Positions 1-5,531 of a DNA stretch of 9,723 nucleotides are shown here, piece after piece. The notes beneath the pieces are model-generated. The model was not told the origin of the DNA. It made no database searches and was given only the letters and a program-made list of their open reading frames with translations. The translations under genes were made by a program, and so were the position numbers. Source of the DNA: Bacteroidota bacterium. Its GTDB lineage: Bacteria; Bacteroidota; Bacteroidia; Bacteroidales; CAJPTX01. The DNA is taken from positions 1 to 9,723 of the forward strand of contig PDRH01000029.1 in assembly GCA_002748015.1 (NCBI GenBank), read 5' to 3'. How positions within the stretch are numbered: position 1 is the first letter of the stretch; each line of letters starts with the position of its first letter.

Positions 1-1
1 G

Positions 2-331
2 GACGGGGAGTGGCTGCTCTTCGCCGCCGTTACGGAAATCTTCCGGGGGGAGAAGCAGGGGAGCTTTTGGGCTGTGAAGACCGATGGTAGCCGGCAGGAG
101 CTATTCCACCGCGACCGAATCAGCCTGCAGAACATGCCCCGCTTCATCCCTAGCGATGGGCATCGCATCGCCTTCAAGGGCTACTTCCAGGAGGGCTACG
201 AGGGGGAGGACGGCGAGATGCTCGAGGGGGTTAGCTATGAGGTGCTTTTCGCGTACGACCTGGACAAGGGGGAACGCTTTGAGCATTTGGCGGATGGTAT
301 CTCCTACTGGGCCGTGGGCTCGGTGCGCTAG
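2..331 (+). CDS. 3' part of a beta-propeller (PD40/TolB-like) envelope protein, truncated by the window edge
   Basis: The reading frame is open from the first bases of the window to a TAG at 329-331, giving about 109 C-terminal residues; the start lies outside. The sequence resembles WD40-like/PD40 propeller blades: a hydrophobic strand (LLFAAV), then a stretch ending in a KTDGSRQEL turn, then a PSDGHRIAFKG strand, which is the usual 'S-P/D-D-G-x-x-I-A-F' blade pattern. It is clearly related to the C-terminal part of the lipoprotein at 1547-2653: DGEWLLFAAV aligns with DRRRLLFGAV, KTDGSRQ with NLDGTGQ, and LADGISYW with VASGVSYW near both C-termini. By analogy it is probably an exported lipoprotein, but no signal peptide is in view. 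A discoidin-domain gene follows after 39 nt on the same strand, which suggests co-transcription. The precise function is unknown; paralogy and frame are seen directly, and the propeller fold is inferred. Confidence 0.8.
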   Translation, partial: DGEWLLFAAVTEIFRGEKQGSFWAVKTDGSRQELFHRDRISLQNMPRFIPSDGHRIAFKGYFQEGYEGEDGEMLEGVSYEVLFAYDLDKGERFEHLADGISYWAVGSVR

Positions 332-370
332 GGTAGGGTTGAATGGTTGATAATGTAAAGCGATAGCATA

Positions 371-1105
371 ATGAGAGGGATATTTTTACTCTTTATCCTG
401 ACCCTTGCGTTGGGCCTTGGAGCGATGGCGCAGGTACAGGATGTATACCCGACCAGCGTGAAGGGCCTGAATTTCAGCAAGGCCGGTGAGCAGCAGTTTA
501 AGAAGAAGCTCAAGCGCTTTGAGGCGCTCATCGAGGGCAAGATGCAGGGGCAGGGGCTGGGCTACGATCAGCTTAGCCCTGCGGATCGGCAGCTCTACGA
601 CTGGGGGCGTAATTTCAGCGAGGATAGCCCCTCCTACTACGTGGAGTACGAGCGTTGCTGGATGCATAGGCATGGGCCGGTTGCCAGCTCTGCGAGCAGC
701 CATCTCCAGGCGCAGGGTAGGGCTACCTATAATCCGGAGAATGCGCTCGACTGTAGCTATAAGACGGCCTGGGTGGAGGGTGTGAAGGGCAACGGTATTG
801 GGGAGAGTATAAGCTTCACCTTTGCGGAACCGCCGCAGGTGGAGGTGGTGTACATCGCGAATGGCTACGTCAAGAGTGCCCAGGCTTGGCGGGATAACGG
901 TCGGGTGAAGATGCTGCGGGTGTACGTGGACGGGGTAGCGAAGTACGATTTCTACCTGAAGGACAAGCGGGCGGTGCAGGGCTTCGTTATCCCGCGGCTG
1001 TCGAAGTGTAGAACCCTTCGCTTCGAGATCCTGGCGGTGTATCCGGGGGCGAAGTACCAGGATGTGGCCATAAGCGAGTTCGACTTTGGCTACCTAATGC
1101 ACTAG
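371..1105 (+). CDS. Secreted discoidin-like protein with NADase-type glycan-binding domain
   Basis: The product is 244 residues. Residues 1-20 form a signal peptide (a basic MRG start, a hydrophobic core FLLFILTLALGLG, then AMA before Q21), so the protein should be exported to the periplasm or cell surface; there is no lipobox cysteine. Residues about 25-95 are a charged, probably helical linker. Residues about 104-242 match the F5/8 type C-like family annotated as 'NADase-type glycan-binding domain': the SSHLQAQGRATYNPENALD entry strand, the hallmark AWVEGVKGNGIGE at about 133-145, a VVYIANGY strand, a VKMLRVYVDG strand, and a C-terminal FEILAVYPGAKYQDVAISEF segment. Such domains are thought to bind carbohydrate or other surface ligands; no catalytic domain accompanies it here. 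The ATG at 371 begins the signal peptide exactly and has no clear Shine-Dalgarno sequence. A decayed second copy of its 3' end lies at 1418-1525. Confidence 0.88.
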   Translation: MRGIFLLFILTLALGLGAMAQVQDVYPTSVKGLNFSKAGEQQFKKKLKRFEALIEGKMQGQGLGYDQLSPADRQLYDWGRNFSEDSPSYYVEYERCWMHRHGPVASSASSHLQAQGRATYNPENALDCSYKTAWVEGVKGNGIGESISFTFAEPPQVEVVYIANGYVKSAQAWRDNGRVKMLRVYVDGVAKYDFYLKDKRAVQGFVIPRLSKCRTLRFEILAVYPGAKYQDVAISEFDFGYLMH

Positions 1106-1417
1106 GGGCTATTGAGCCAATGGGGGGGAGAGGAGTGGTGAGAAGAGTCCAATTCGGTATATTAGCGGCGCGGCAAGCCGACTGCCGCTACGGGCTGCCT
1201 GCTCGCGATAAATGCTTTCCATTCGGCGCATTGGGTAGCAAGCGGCCAGAAGGCGTTGCGATTTTTCGCTTCGTTAAGGAGCAGCAGCGCTCAGGCTCTC
1301 CCGCCAGTCAACGCATGTCTAGAATGGCTGAAGCGATAGCTGCATTGTGGCTAGTAAGGGTACTCAGCCTGCTAGTTTTGAGCTTAGCCTTTGGCCCAAG
1401 GGCACTGGCAGGTGAGG
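1106..1417. other. Intergenic spacer without a convincing gene, GC-rich and structured in part
   Basis: This 312-nt stretch separates the intact discoidin gene from the remnant of its second copy. A frame opens at 1120 and runs to 1428, but its product (MGGRGVVRRVQFG...) is arginine-rich, resembles nothing I recognise, and ends inside the homologous remnant in a different frame. Only its last part, from the ATG at 1324, looks protein-like, with a hydrophobic stretch (ALWLVRVLSLLVLSLAFG) that could be a relic of a signal peptide. Within 1160-1330 the base composition is more even than in the G-rich genes on either side. There is a 7-bp inverted repeat at 1163-1190. The stretch may be a genome-specific intergenic repeat or the scar of the deletion that removed most of the second discoidin copy; I cannot decide between these. 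Confidence 0.4.
1163..1190. repeat. 7-bp perfect inverted repeat in the spacer
   Basis: TAGCGGC (1163-1169) and GCCGCTA (1184-1190) are perfect reverse complements around a 14-nt loop that itself contains CGGC-AA-GCCG. There is no T-run after it, so it is not a canonical intrinsic terminator. It could be part of a REP-like intergenic element. Short arms like this also arise by chance. Confidence 0.3.
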
Positions 1418-1525
1418 AGCGTGGATAGAAGCCTCCACTTCGAGACTATGGCGGTGTATCCGGGGGCGAAGTGCCAGGATGTGGCGATAACGGAGTTCGA
1501 CTTCGGGATAGTTCGTTTGTACTAG
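1418..1525 (+). pseudogene. Remnant of a second discoidin/glycan-binding gene (3' end only)
   Basis: In the frame ending at the TAG 1523-1525, the translation RSLHFETMAVYPGAK then CQDVAITEFDFG copies residues 214-240 of the protein encoded at 371-1105 (RTLRFEILAVYPGAK, YQDVAISEFDFG). At DNA level, 1439-1507 aligns without gaps to 1022-1090 with about 60 of 69 bases identical by my count; similarity fades upstream near 1418-1427. Signal peptide, linker and the first two thirds of the domain are missing, and no start codon with a plausible exported N-terminus precedes it in frame, so this is a decayed duplicate and not a functional gene. It sits directly upstream (21 nt) of the beta-propeller lipoprotein at 1547. 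This places it like the intact discoidin gene relative to the propeller gene that precedes it, with the order of the pair shifted. Confidence 0.85.
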
Positions 1526-1546
1526 GAGATTACTGTAACATAAATC

Positions 1547-2653
1547 ATGAAAGCGATGAAGAAGTTTCACTGGTTGCTGATAGTTGCCCCAGCCCTGCTA
1601 TTGGCATCCTGCGGGGGTGGGCAGAATGGTGGCGCCAGCGAGAAGGCAGCTGGCACCACGGCGGATAGCGCAGCTGCGGTGGACTCCGTTGCTGAGGGGG
1701 AGGTGCAGCAGGAGGAGGTGCTCGGGGGAGTGGATCTGGCCTACGTGAAGGATGCGAAGCTATACATCAATAGGCAGGAGGGAGGTAGCATGGCGGTTGA
1801 GGATGAGGTGCAACCCGTGCTGAGCTGCGTTTTCAGCGGTGGGGGTGATCTCTGCTACGTGGCCGATGATAAGGGTAAGCTGGTGCTCAAGCGCTTGCGG
1901 TTGGCCGACGATGGGGGGTACGAGTTGGAGCAGCTGTGCGACCTGGGGCTGACGCCGGGCGATTGCCTTAGGCCAGATGGTAGTCCTAGCAAGTTGGAGT
2001 ATAGTACCTTCGATGATGGCGAGAGCAAGTTTGAGTGGGTGCGTCTTCCGTTTAACTACAGCACGGCGATTTCCAATTTTATCCAGGCAGTAGACTACGA
2101 CTTCGCAGCGGGGGCGATGAGGCGGTTAATCGAATCCGATTACGCGGAGGAGCAGTGCGCTGGCGGCGAGCCGGATTACACCGTGGATTTCGTTGACCTT
2201 GTGTCAGTTCCCCGTAAGGACTGGCGCCATGGTAACCTGTACTCCGATGGTGGCCAGCTCTACTACAAGGATAAGTGCCTAACGAGCGAGCTGCGCCTAG
2301 AGGGCGATGCGAGCGTTGAGCAGATTGAGTATGTCGAGGCTCGCTTCTCGCCCGATAGGCGGCGTCTACTCTTCGGTGCGGTGCTTGCGCTGAAGGAGGT
2401 CGGCGAGGGTGAGGTGCCATTCGGGGTGGTATGCGCGGCCAATCTGGATGGTACGGGGCAGCGCATTGTTCTTGAGTACCTGGACCTGTGGGGGGGCGAG
2501 CACTACCCGGCGTGGGCTGGTAGCAGCATGGTCTACCTGGCATCGGTGGCTGATAATGATAGCGGGGAGGTGGTTCGTAGGCTGATGCGGCTGTCTGAGG
2601 AGAAGGGCTTAGAGGAGGTTGCTTCGGGCGTTTCGTATTGGTGTAGCAGGTAG
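1547..2653 (+). CDS. Lipoprotein with predicted beta-propeller (PD40/TolB-like) domain
   Basis: The product is 368 residues. Residues 1-22 are a type II signal peptide: MKAMKKFHW, a hydrophobic core, then the lipobox LLASC with the acylated cysteine at 22. The residues after it (GGGQNGG) lack the acidic run that exports Bacteroidota lipoproteins to the cell surface, so a periplasm-facing location is more likely (inference). Residues 23-60 are a low-complexity Ala/Gly/Glu/Ser tether. From about 62 to the end there are repeated short hydrophobic strands separated by D/G turns, including VDLAYVKDAKLYI, GDLCYVADDKGKLVL, FSPDRRRLLFGAV and PAWAGSSMVYLA, a pattern typical of WD40-like/PD40 propellers. 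The C-terminal third is paralogous to the truncated protein at 2-331. No catalytic motif is visible; ligand unknown. An in-frame ATG at 1556 is an alternative start. A strong hairpin lies about 50 nt after the stop. Confidence 0.85.
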   Translation: MKAMKKFHWLLIVAPALLLASCGGGQNGGASEKAAGTTADSAAAVDSVAEGEVQQEEVLGGVDLAYVKDAKLYINRQEGGSMAVEDEVQPVLSCVFSGGGDLCYVADDKGKLVLKRLRLADDGGYELEQLCDLGLTPGDCLRPDGSPSKLEYSTFDDGESKFEWVRLPFNYSTAISNFIQAVDYDFAAGAMRRLIESDYAEEQCAGGEPDYTVDFVDLVSVPRKDWRHGNLYSDGGQLYYKDKCLTSELRLEGDASVEQIEYVEARFSPDRRRLLFGAVLALKEVGEGEVPFGVVCAANLDGTGQRIVLEYLDLWGGEHYPAWAGSSMVYLASVADNDSGEVVRRLMRLSEEKGLEEVASGVSYWCSR

Positions 2654-2705
2654 TTTTCTGGCGCGCTGGCTGGGTATTGGGGTATGTTGGTAAGGTGCAT
2701 TTTCT

Positions 2706-2736
2706 AGTGCTTGCCGCAGCGAATGCGGCAAGCACT
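2706..2736 (+). terminator. Intrinsic terminator after the beta-propeller lipoprotein gene
   Basis: AGTGCTTGCCGCA (2706-2718) pairs perfectly over 13 bp with TGCGGCAAGCACT (2724-2736) around a 5-nt GCGAA loop, and TTTCT overlaps and follows the right arm. It lies about 50 nt after the lipoprotein stop, as expected for the end of that transcription unit. The T-tract is short, and TTTCT also precedes the left arm, so it could also act in the other direction or as an mRNA-stabilising stem. Confidence 0.75.
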
Positions 2737-2909
2737 TTCTGGCCCACAGGCAGAAGGTAAAGGTATTCATCTCGCAACCCATGTTGGCTACCGATCAGGC
2801 GATAGTAGGCGACAGTGAATGGCGACCGAGGCAGAGGATTGGGAAACCGTATGGGGTTGCAAGATGGATGATGAGCTTGCCAAGGGGTATGGGTGGGTAT
2901 CCTGATAGA

Positions 2910-3219
2910 TTAAGGGTAATCTGTGCAGTACAAATGGGGGGCTATAAGCCCCCCTTTGTATATAGAGAGGATGTGGTTCAAGTTTTTCTTCGGTTCAAAA
3001 CGAGCAGTCCCGGCCCAATCGCCTACCTTCTCTCCGCTCTCCTTGCCATCTACCTCTAGAACGTATTCTTTTAGGCCATCATTCGCCCTAAAGGACACCT
3101 CTATTCCCTCCTCTTCGATCTCGTATTTCGCCCTACCAACGTGGGCTTCGGAGGACATTGACAAGTCGCATGACACTACGAATAACAACGAGTATACCGA
3201 ATTTCCAGAACTTCCTCAT
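2910..3219 (-). pseudogene. Small lipoprotein gene with an apparent one-base frameshift in its signal peptide
   Basis: On the minus strand an ATG at 3219-3217 opens MRKFWKFGIL, a classic basic/hydrophobic signal-peptide start, but the frame then leaves the rest of the gene. The downstream frame (open from the TTG at 3188 to a stop at 2910) begins LLFVVSCDLSMSSEAH and continues with a protein-like, charged sequence (KYEIEEEGIEVSFRANDG, LKEYVLEVDGKES, ARFEPKKNLNHIL). Dropping a single G (plus-strand C at 3189) joins them into MRKFWKFGILLLFVVSC, a perfect type II signal peptide with its lipobox cysteine. I therefore read this as a small lipoprotein of about 100 residues broken by +1 nt, or a sequencing error. 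No homopolymer lies at the site. The family is unrecognised. The C-terminal end runs through a G/C-run hairpin (2929-2960), so the natural end may also be altered. No minus-strand promoter was found. Confidence 0.6.
2929..2960. terminator. G6/C6 hairpin with A/T flanks, possibly a bidirectional terminator
   Basis: GGGGGGCT (2936-2943) pairs perfectly with AGCCCCCC (2947-2954) around a 3-nt ATA loop, and TACAAA (2929-2934) pairs with TTTGTA (2955-2960) with one bulged T at 2935. The T-containing flanks on both sides are compatible with termination in either direction. On the minus strand it falls inside the last codons of the open frame at 2910-3219, which is unusual for a terminator and may mean that gene's 3' end has been altered. 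Confidence 0.6.
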
Positions 3220-3235
3220 CGCTATGCATTTTGAG

Positions 3236-3270
3236 TTTGCACTATTCCCCCGGGGGGGACTCTACCTTTG
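3236..3270 (+). promoter_or_regulatory. Candidate Bacteroidota-type promoter (TTTG / TACCTTTG)
   Basis: TACCTTTG at 3263-3270 fits the Bacteroides -7 consensus TAnnTTTG, and TTTG at 3236-3239 could be the -33 element with a 23-nt spacer, at the long end of what is tolerated. If active it would start transcription about 310 nt upstream of the Rpn-family gene. The match is by eye and the consensus is short. Confidence 0.3.
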
Positions 3271-3543
3271 CTTCTAATGGCAAGTACGCAATTTTTTCTC
3301 TTGTGGGCAAGTGCTGGTTGCGTGTTTGTGAAATATAGCCAGAGAATGTGCTAATCAGACGAGTATGGGTATGGATGAAGAAGGGGGGAGGGCGACATTT
3401 CCCTTCATTGCATGCTATGATTTGGCTACTGAGCTTGGAATACGTAATTGGGCAGGAAGGGCCTTCGCAGAACCAAGAGCTTTTTCTATCTGCGTTGCGC
3501 TTCGATGGGAGGTGAGCGTGAGGAGTATATCGGGGAAAATACC

Positions 3544-3551
3544 TATCTTTG
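3544..3551 (+). promoter_or_regulatory. Candidate -7 promoter element upstream of the Rpn-family gene
   Basis: TATCTTTG fits the Bacteroides -7 consensus TAnnTTTG exactly and lies 32 nt before the ATG at 3584, giving a short untranslated leader. No TTG or TTTG is seen at the expected -33 position, so the site is only half supported. Confidence 0.35.
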
Positions 3552-3583
3552 CATAGACGGTATACTCCTAAAGACCCATAGCC

Positions 3584-4684
3584 ATGCTTATCCTCAATCC
3601 CCTGTATGACACGGCCTTCAAGTATCTTATGGATAACGAGGAGGTAGCTAAGATAGTTCTCTCTACCATTCTTGGGGTTGAGGTTGTCGAGCTGAGCCCC
3701 ATGCCACAGGAAACCCCCTTTCGTATGCAGGGGTGGTCGCTCTCGCGTTTTGACTACCGGGCGGTGGTTCGTAGCGAGGAGGGTGAGGAGCAGATGGTCA
3801 TAGTGGAGGTGCAGAAGTCGCGTAGCCCTAGCCCCATCCCCCGTTTTCGGAACTACCTTGCCCTCAACTACGCATCGGGTTTTAGGGAGGCCATAGCCTT
3901 CGATTCGGCTAAGGAGCCGAAGAACCCCGTGCTGCCTGTGGTCCCCATCTACATTCTGGGCTACGATCTCCCGGAGTTCGAGGGGCGCATTATACGGGTT
4001 GACACCAAGCCCTATGACTACTCGCTGGGGCGGCATGTGGAGGTGAAGAGCCGCTTTGTTGACCTGCTTACGCATAGGTGTCACATTCTCATTGCGGTGG
4101 ATAAGGAGGCCAAGAGGAAAGGGCGAAAGGGGGCGGAGGTGGATGATGTAGCTGTTCCTGCCGTGGATGAGGCGCATGCTGAGGCCTACCGGCAGCTGGA
4201 GCTGCTCCTGGATCTCTTCATCCAGAAGGTTGCAGGGGCAGATAAGAACGATGTTATAGAGATAGAGGGCGGTCGCTATGGGGATGGTGCGCTCAAGCAG
4301 GTGGTGGAGCATCTGCGAGAGGGTACGCTCGACGATGAGCTCATCCGCTCCATCTTTCTTGAGCGAACCTATGAGGACTATGGGAAAACGCTTCTGGAGG
4401 ATCTGGCGGCCAGCGAGCGGAATTTGGCAGCCAGCGAGCGGAATCTGGCGGCTGTTGAGCGTAGCCTAGAGGAGAAGGAGCGTAGCTTGGAGCAGACGCA
4501 ACGAGAGCGGGAAATAGCTAAGCGGGACCGTGAAGCCGCCGAGCGGGAGCGTGAAGCCGCCGAGCGAGAAAAGCTAGACATAGCCCGTCGCATGGCGAAG
4601 ATGATGCTTGCTATGGGCAAGACACCTGATGAGGTGGCCATGGAAACGGGCCTCTCTAGGAAGGATATTGAGGGTCTTGCCTAG
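3584..4684 (+). CDS. Rpn-family / PDDEXK_2 'PD-(D/E)XK nuclease family transposase'
   Basis: The product is 366 residues. It begins LNPLYDTAFKYLMDNEE, the signature opening of the Rpn/PDDEXK_2 family (common in Bacteroidota, often in several copies per genome), followed by the nuclease core with D57 (RFDYRAVV) and the E75-x-Q77-K78 strand (MVIVEVQKS). The PRFRNYLALNYAS helix and PVVPIYILGYDLP strand are also family-typical. Family members such as E. coli RpnA have DNA endonuclease activity and promote RecA-independent recombination; despite the name, they are not classical transposases. Residues about 272-338 form a charged coiled coil built from heptad copies (ASERNLA, VERSLEE, then REREAAE), and the end (LAMGKTPDEVAMETGLSRKDIEGL) is the usual short helical C-terminal motif. 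The catalytic residues look intact. It appears to be a single-gene unit; no inverted repeats or target duplications are seen around it. Confidence 0.92.
   Translation: MLILNPLYDTAFKYLMDNEEVAKIVLSTILGVEVVELSPMPQETPFRMQGWSLSRFDYRAVVRSEEGEEQMVIVEVQKSRSPSPIPRFRNYLALNYASGFREAIAFDSAKEPKNPVLPVVPIYILGYDLPEFEGRIIRVDTKPYDYSLGRHVEVKSRFVDLLTHRCHILIAVDKEAKRKGRKGAEVDDVAVPAVDEAHAEAYRQLELLLDLFIQKVAGADKNDVIEIEGGRYGDGALKQVVEHLREGTLDDELIRSIFLERTYEDYGKTLLEDLAASERNLAASERNLAAVERSLEEKERSLEQTQREREIAKRDREAAEREREAAEREKLDIARRMAKMMLAMGKTPDEVAMETGLSRKDIEGLA
4403..4486 (+). repeat. Four in-frame 21-bp tandem repeats encoding coiled-coil heptads
   Basis: Units start at 4403, 4424, 4445 and 4466. The first two (CTGGCGGCCAGCGAGCGGAA, TTGGCAGCCAGCGAGCGGAA, each followed by T) differ at only two bases; the third and fourth are diverged. 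They encode LAASERN, LAASERN, LAAVERS and LEEKERS, so copy number could change by slippage in whole heptads without breaking the frame. Confidence 0.8.
4523..4564 (+). repeat. Two in-frame 21-bp direct repeats in the coiled-coil region
   Basis: Positions 4523-4543 and 4544-4564 are the same 21-bp unit (CGGGACCGTGAAGCCGCCGA, then G) with one base different (GAC versus GAG). They encode RDREAAE and REREAAE, a second independent heptad duplication in the same protein. Confidence 0.75.
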
Positions 4685-4860
4685 TGATAGGCTCGGGGGT
4701 CTAGCTGCTCAATGGGGGGATGCTACTCCTGTTCGTAGTGCCCATTCTCTGTTGGTTGGTCTGTCGTTGTACCATTTTGTGTGGTGCAATGGCGGTGTGC
4801 GTCTAGGGTGTCTTTATACTTTTTTGTCCGTGAGTTTACTGGGAGTTAAAAGCATTGGAT

Positions 4861-5322
4861 ATGCGTAAGAAAATCAGCGTAGTCTTTGTGTGCCATGGGA
4901 ATATTTGCCGTTCGCCTATGGCGGAATTCGTGATGAAGGACCTTGTGTTTAAAGCGGGTCTTAGCGAGGGCTTTGAGATAAGCTCAGCGGCCGTCTCAAG
5001 CGAGGAAATCGGCAATGATATGTATGGCCCTGCTAAGGCCAAGCTACTGGAGCACGGTGTGCCCTTCACGCCGCATAGTGCCCATAGGATTACCCTCCAA
5101 GAGTATGTACAGGCCGATGTGGTGGTGGTGATGGATGAGTCCAACATGCGTCTACTTGGGGGGATAGTGGGAGATGCTAGCCGAGTGCGTAAAATGATGT
5201 CCTTTGCTGGTCGGGGGGGCGATGTGGCTGACCCGTGGTATACTAGGGATTTTGAGGCTACCTATCGTGATGTTCTTGCTGGTTGTCAAGGGCTTCTACA
5301 GCAGCTGAACGAGGGGGGATAG
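4861..5322 (+). CDS. Low-molecular-weight protein-tyrosine phosphatase
   Basis: The product is 153 residues, the normal size for this cytoplasmic phosphatase family, which removes phosphate from protein tyrosines. The active-site P-loop is CHGNICRS at 11-18 (consensus C-x5-R-S: nucleophile C11, R17), right after the first strand (KKISVVFVCHGN). The general acid aspartate is in the DPW motif (D124, ADPWYTRDFEATY). All key residues are present, so it should be active. A TTG two codons upstream (4855) extends the frame, but the ATG at 4861 puts the family-typical strand at the N-terminus and is preferred. The gene stands alone: 176 nt without a gene precede it and no tyrosine kinase or capsule gene is in view, so it is not obviously a Wzb-type partner. 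Its substrate cannot be told from the window. An arsenate reductase of the related ArsC type is less likely because of the DPW context. Confidence 0.94.
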   Translation: MRKKISVVFVCHGNICRSPMAEFVMKDLVFKAGLSEGFEISSAAVSSEEIGNDMYGPAKAKLLEHGVPFTPHSAHRITLQEYVQADVVVVMDESNMRLLGGIVGDASRVRKMMSFAGRGGDVADPWYTRDFEATYRDVLAGCQGLLQQLNEGG

Positions 5323-5436
5323 GCGAATAGGTTGGTCTACTAGGCATCTATGTAGGAGGAAATTCACCACGGCCACCTTAGAAAGTGGCTATTATTCCAC
5401 TAAAGCGCCTGGTTGATAGTGAACAAAAGGGCTGGT

Positions 5437-5471
5437 TTTCTAGTCTATTAGGGTATAGTCTTGACTAGAAA
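5437..5471. terminator. 9-bp inverted repeat between the phosphatase gene and recQ
   Basis: TTTCTAGTC (5437-5445) and GACTAGAAA (5463-5471) are perfect reverse complements around a 17-nt loop, followed by GGTTTTTC. This could be a weak AT-rich terminator for the phosphatase transcript, 115 nt beyond its stop. It also lies just upstream of the candidate recQ promoter, so an operator is an alternative. Sequence alone does not decide. Confidence 0.4.
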
Positions 5472-5496
5472 GGTTTTTCATTATCAGCCTTTTTAA

Positions 5497-5504
5497 TATC
5501 TTTG
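5497..5504 (+). promoter_or_regulatory. Candidate -7 promoter element for recQ
   Basis: TATCTTTG matches the Bacteroides -7 consensus TAnnTTTG. A T-run (5474-5478) lies about 18 nt upstream, near the -33 position, but lacks the G. If used, transcription would begin near 5510. That excludes the upstream TTG (5502) as the start codon of recQ and favours the ATG at 5532. Confidence 0.45.
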
Positions 5505-5531
5505 AGATGGGAAGTAACAACGCAACGCCTA

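Larger units (their letters stand above)
3220..3583. other. Intergenic region upstream of the Rpn-family gene
   Basis: This 364-nt stretch lies between the 5' end of the minus-strand broken lipoprotein gene and the plus-strand Rpn-family gene, so it is a divergent spacer. It contains two plus-strand TAnnTTTG elements (3263-3270 and 3544-3551). A 25-codon hydrophobic frame (3277-3354) has no supporting evidence of being a gene. A long minus-strand frame crosses the region, but its product is mostly the antisense of the Rpn gene and shows no family features. Confidence 0.5.

Noticed and set aside
1373..1380. TAGTTTTG, a -7-like box 166 nt ahead of the propeller lipoprotein gene
   Set aside because: The nearest TTG is 25 nt upstream, outside the usual spacing, and the box lies inside the scarred spacer.
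2079..2777. Minus-strand open frame of 232 codons overlapping the propeller lipoprotein gene
   Set aside because: Its product is rich in Pro, Arg and Ser, as expected from the antisense of a G-rich gene, and it starts beyond the terminator hairpin.
2819..2905. 28-codon frame starting MATEAEDWETVWG and ending 24 nt before the G6/C6 hairpin
   Set aside because: The composition is protein-like and its position before a terminator is suggestive, but it is too short, has no ribosome-binding site and resembles no family I know. It could be a remnant of a larger gene.
3277..3354. 25-codon hydrophobic frame (MASTQFFLLWASAGC...) just after a promoter-like box
   Set aside because: It could be a leader peptide, but the only support is a short open frame and a loose promoter match.
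3242..4312. Long minus-strand open frame (356 codons)
   Set aside because: It is largely antisense to the well-supported Rpn-family gene, and its product shows no domain, signal or family pattern.
3584..4684. Reading the 'nuclease family transposase' as part of an insertion sequence
   Set aside because: No terminal inverted repeats, target-site duplications or DDE transposase are seen around it; the protein is a PD-(D/E)XK Rpn-family member.
4767..4789. 8-bp imperfect inverted repeat TTGTACCA / TGGTGCAA upstream of the phosphatase gene
   Set aside because: It has one wobble pair, no T-run and no adjacent promoter elements, so chance occurrence is likely.
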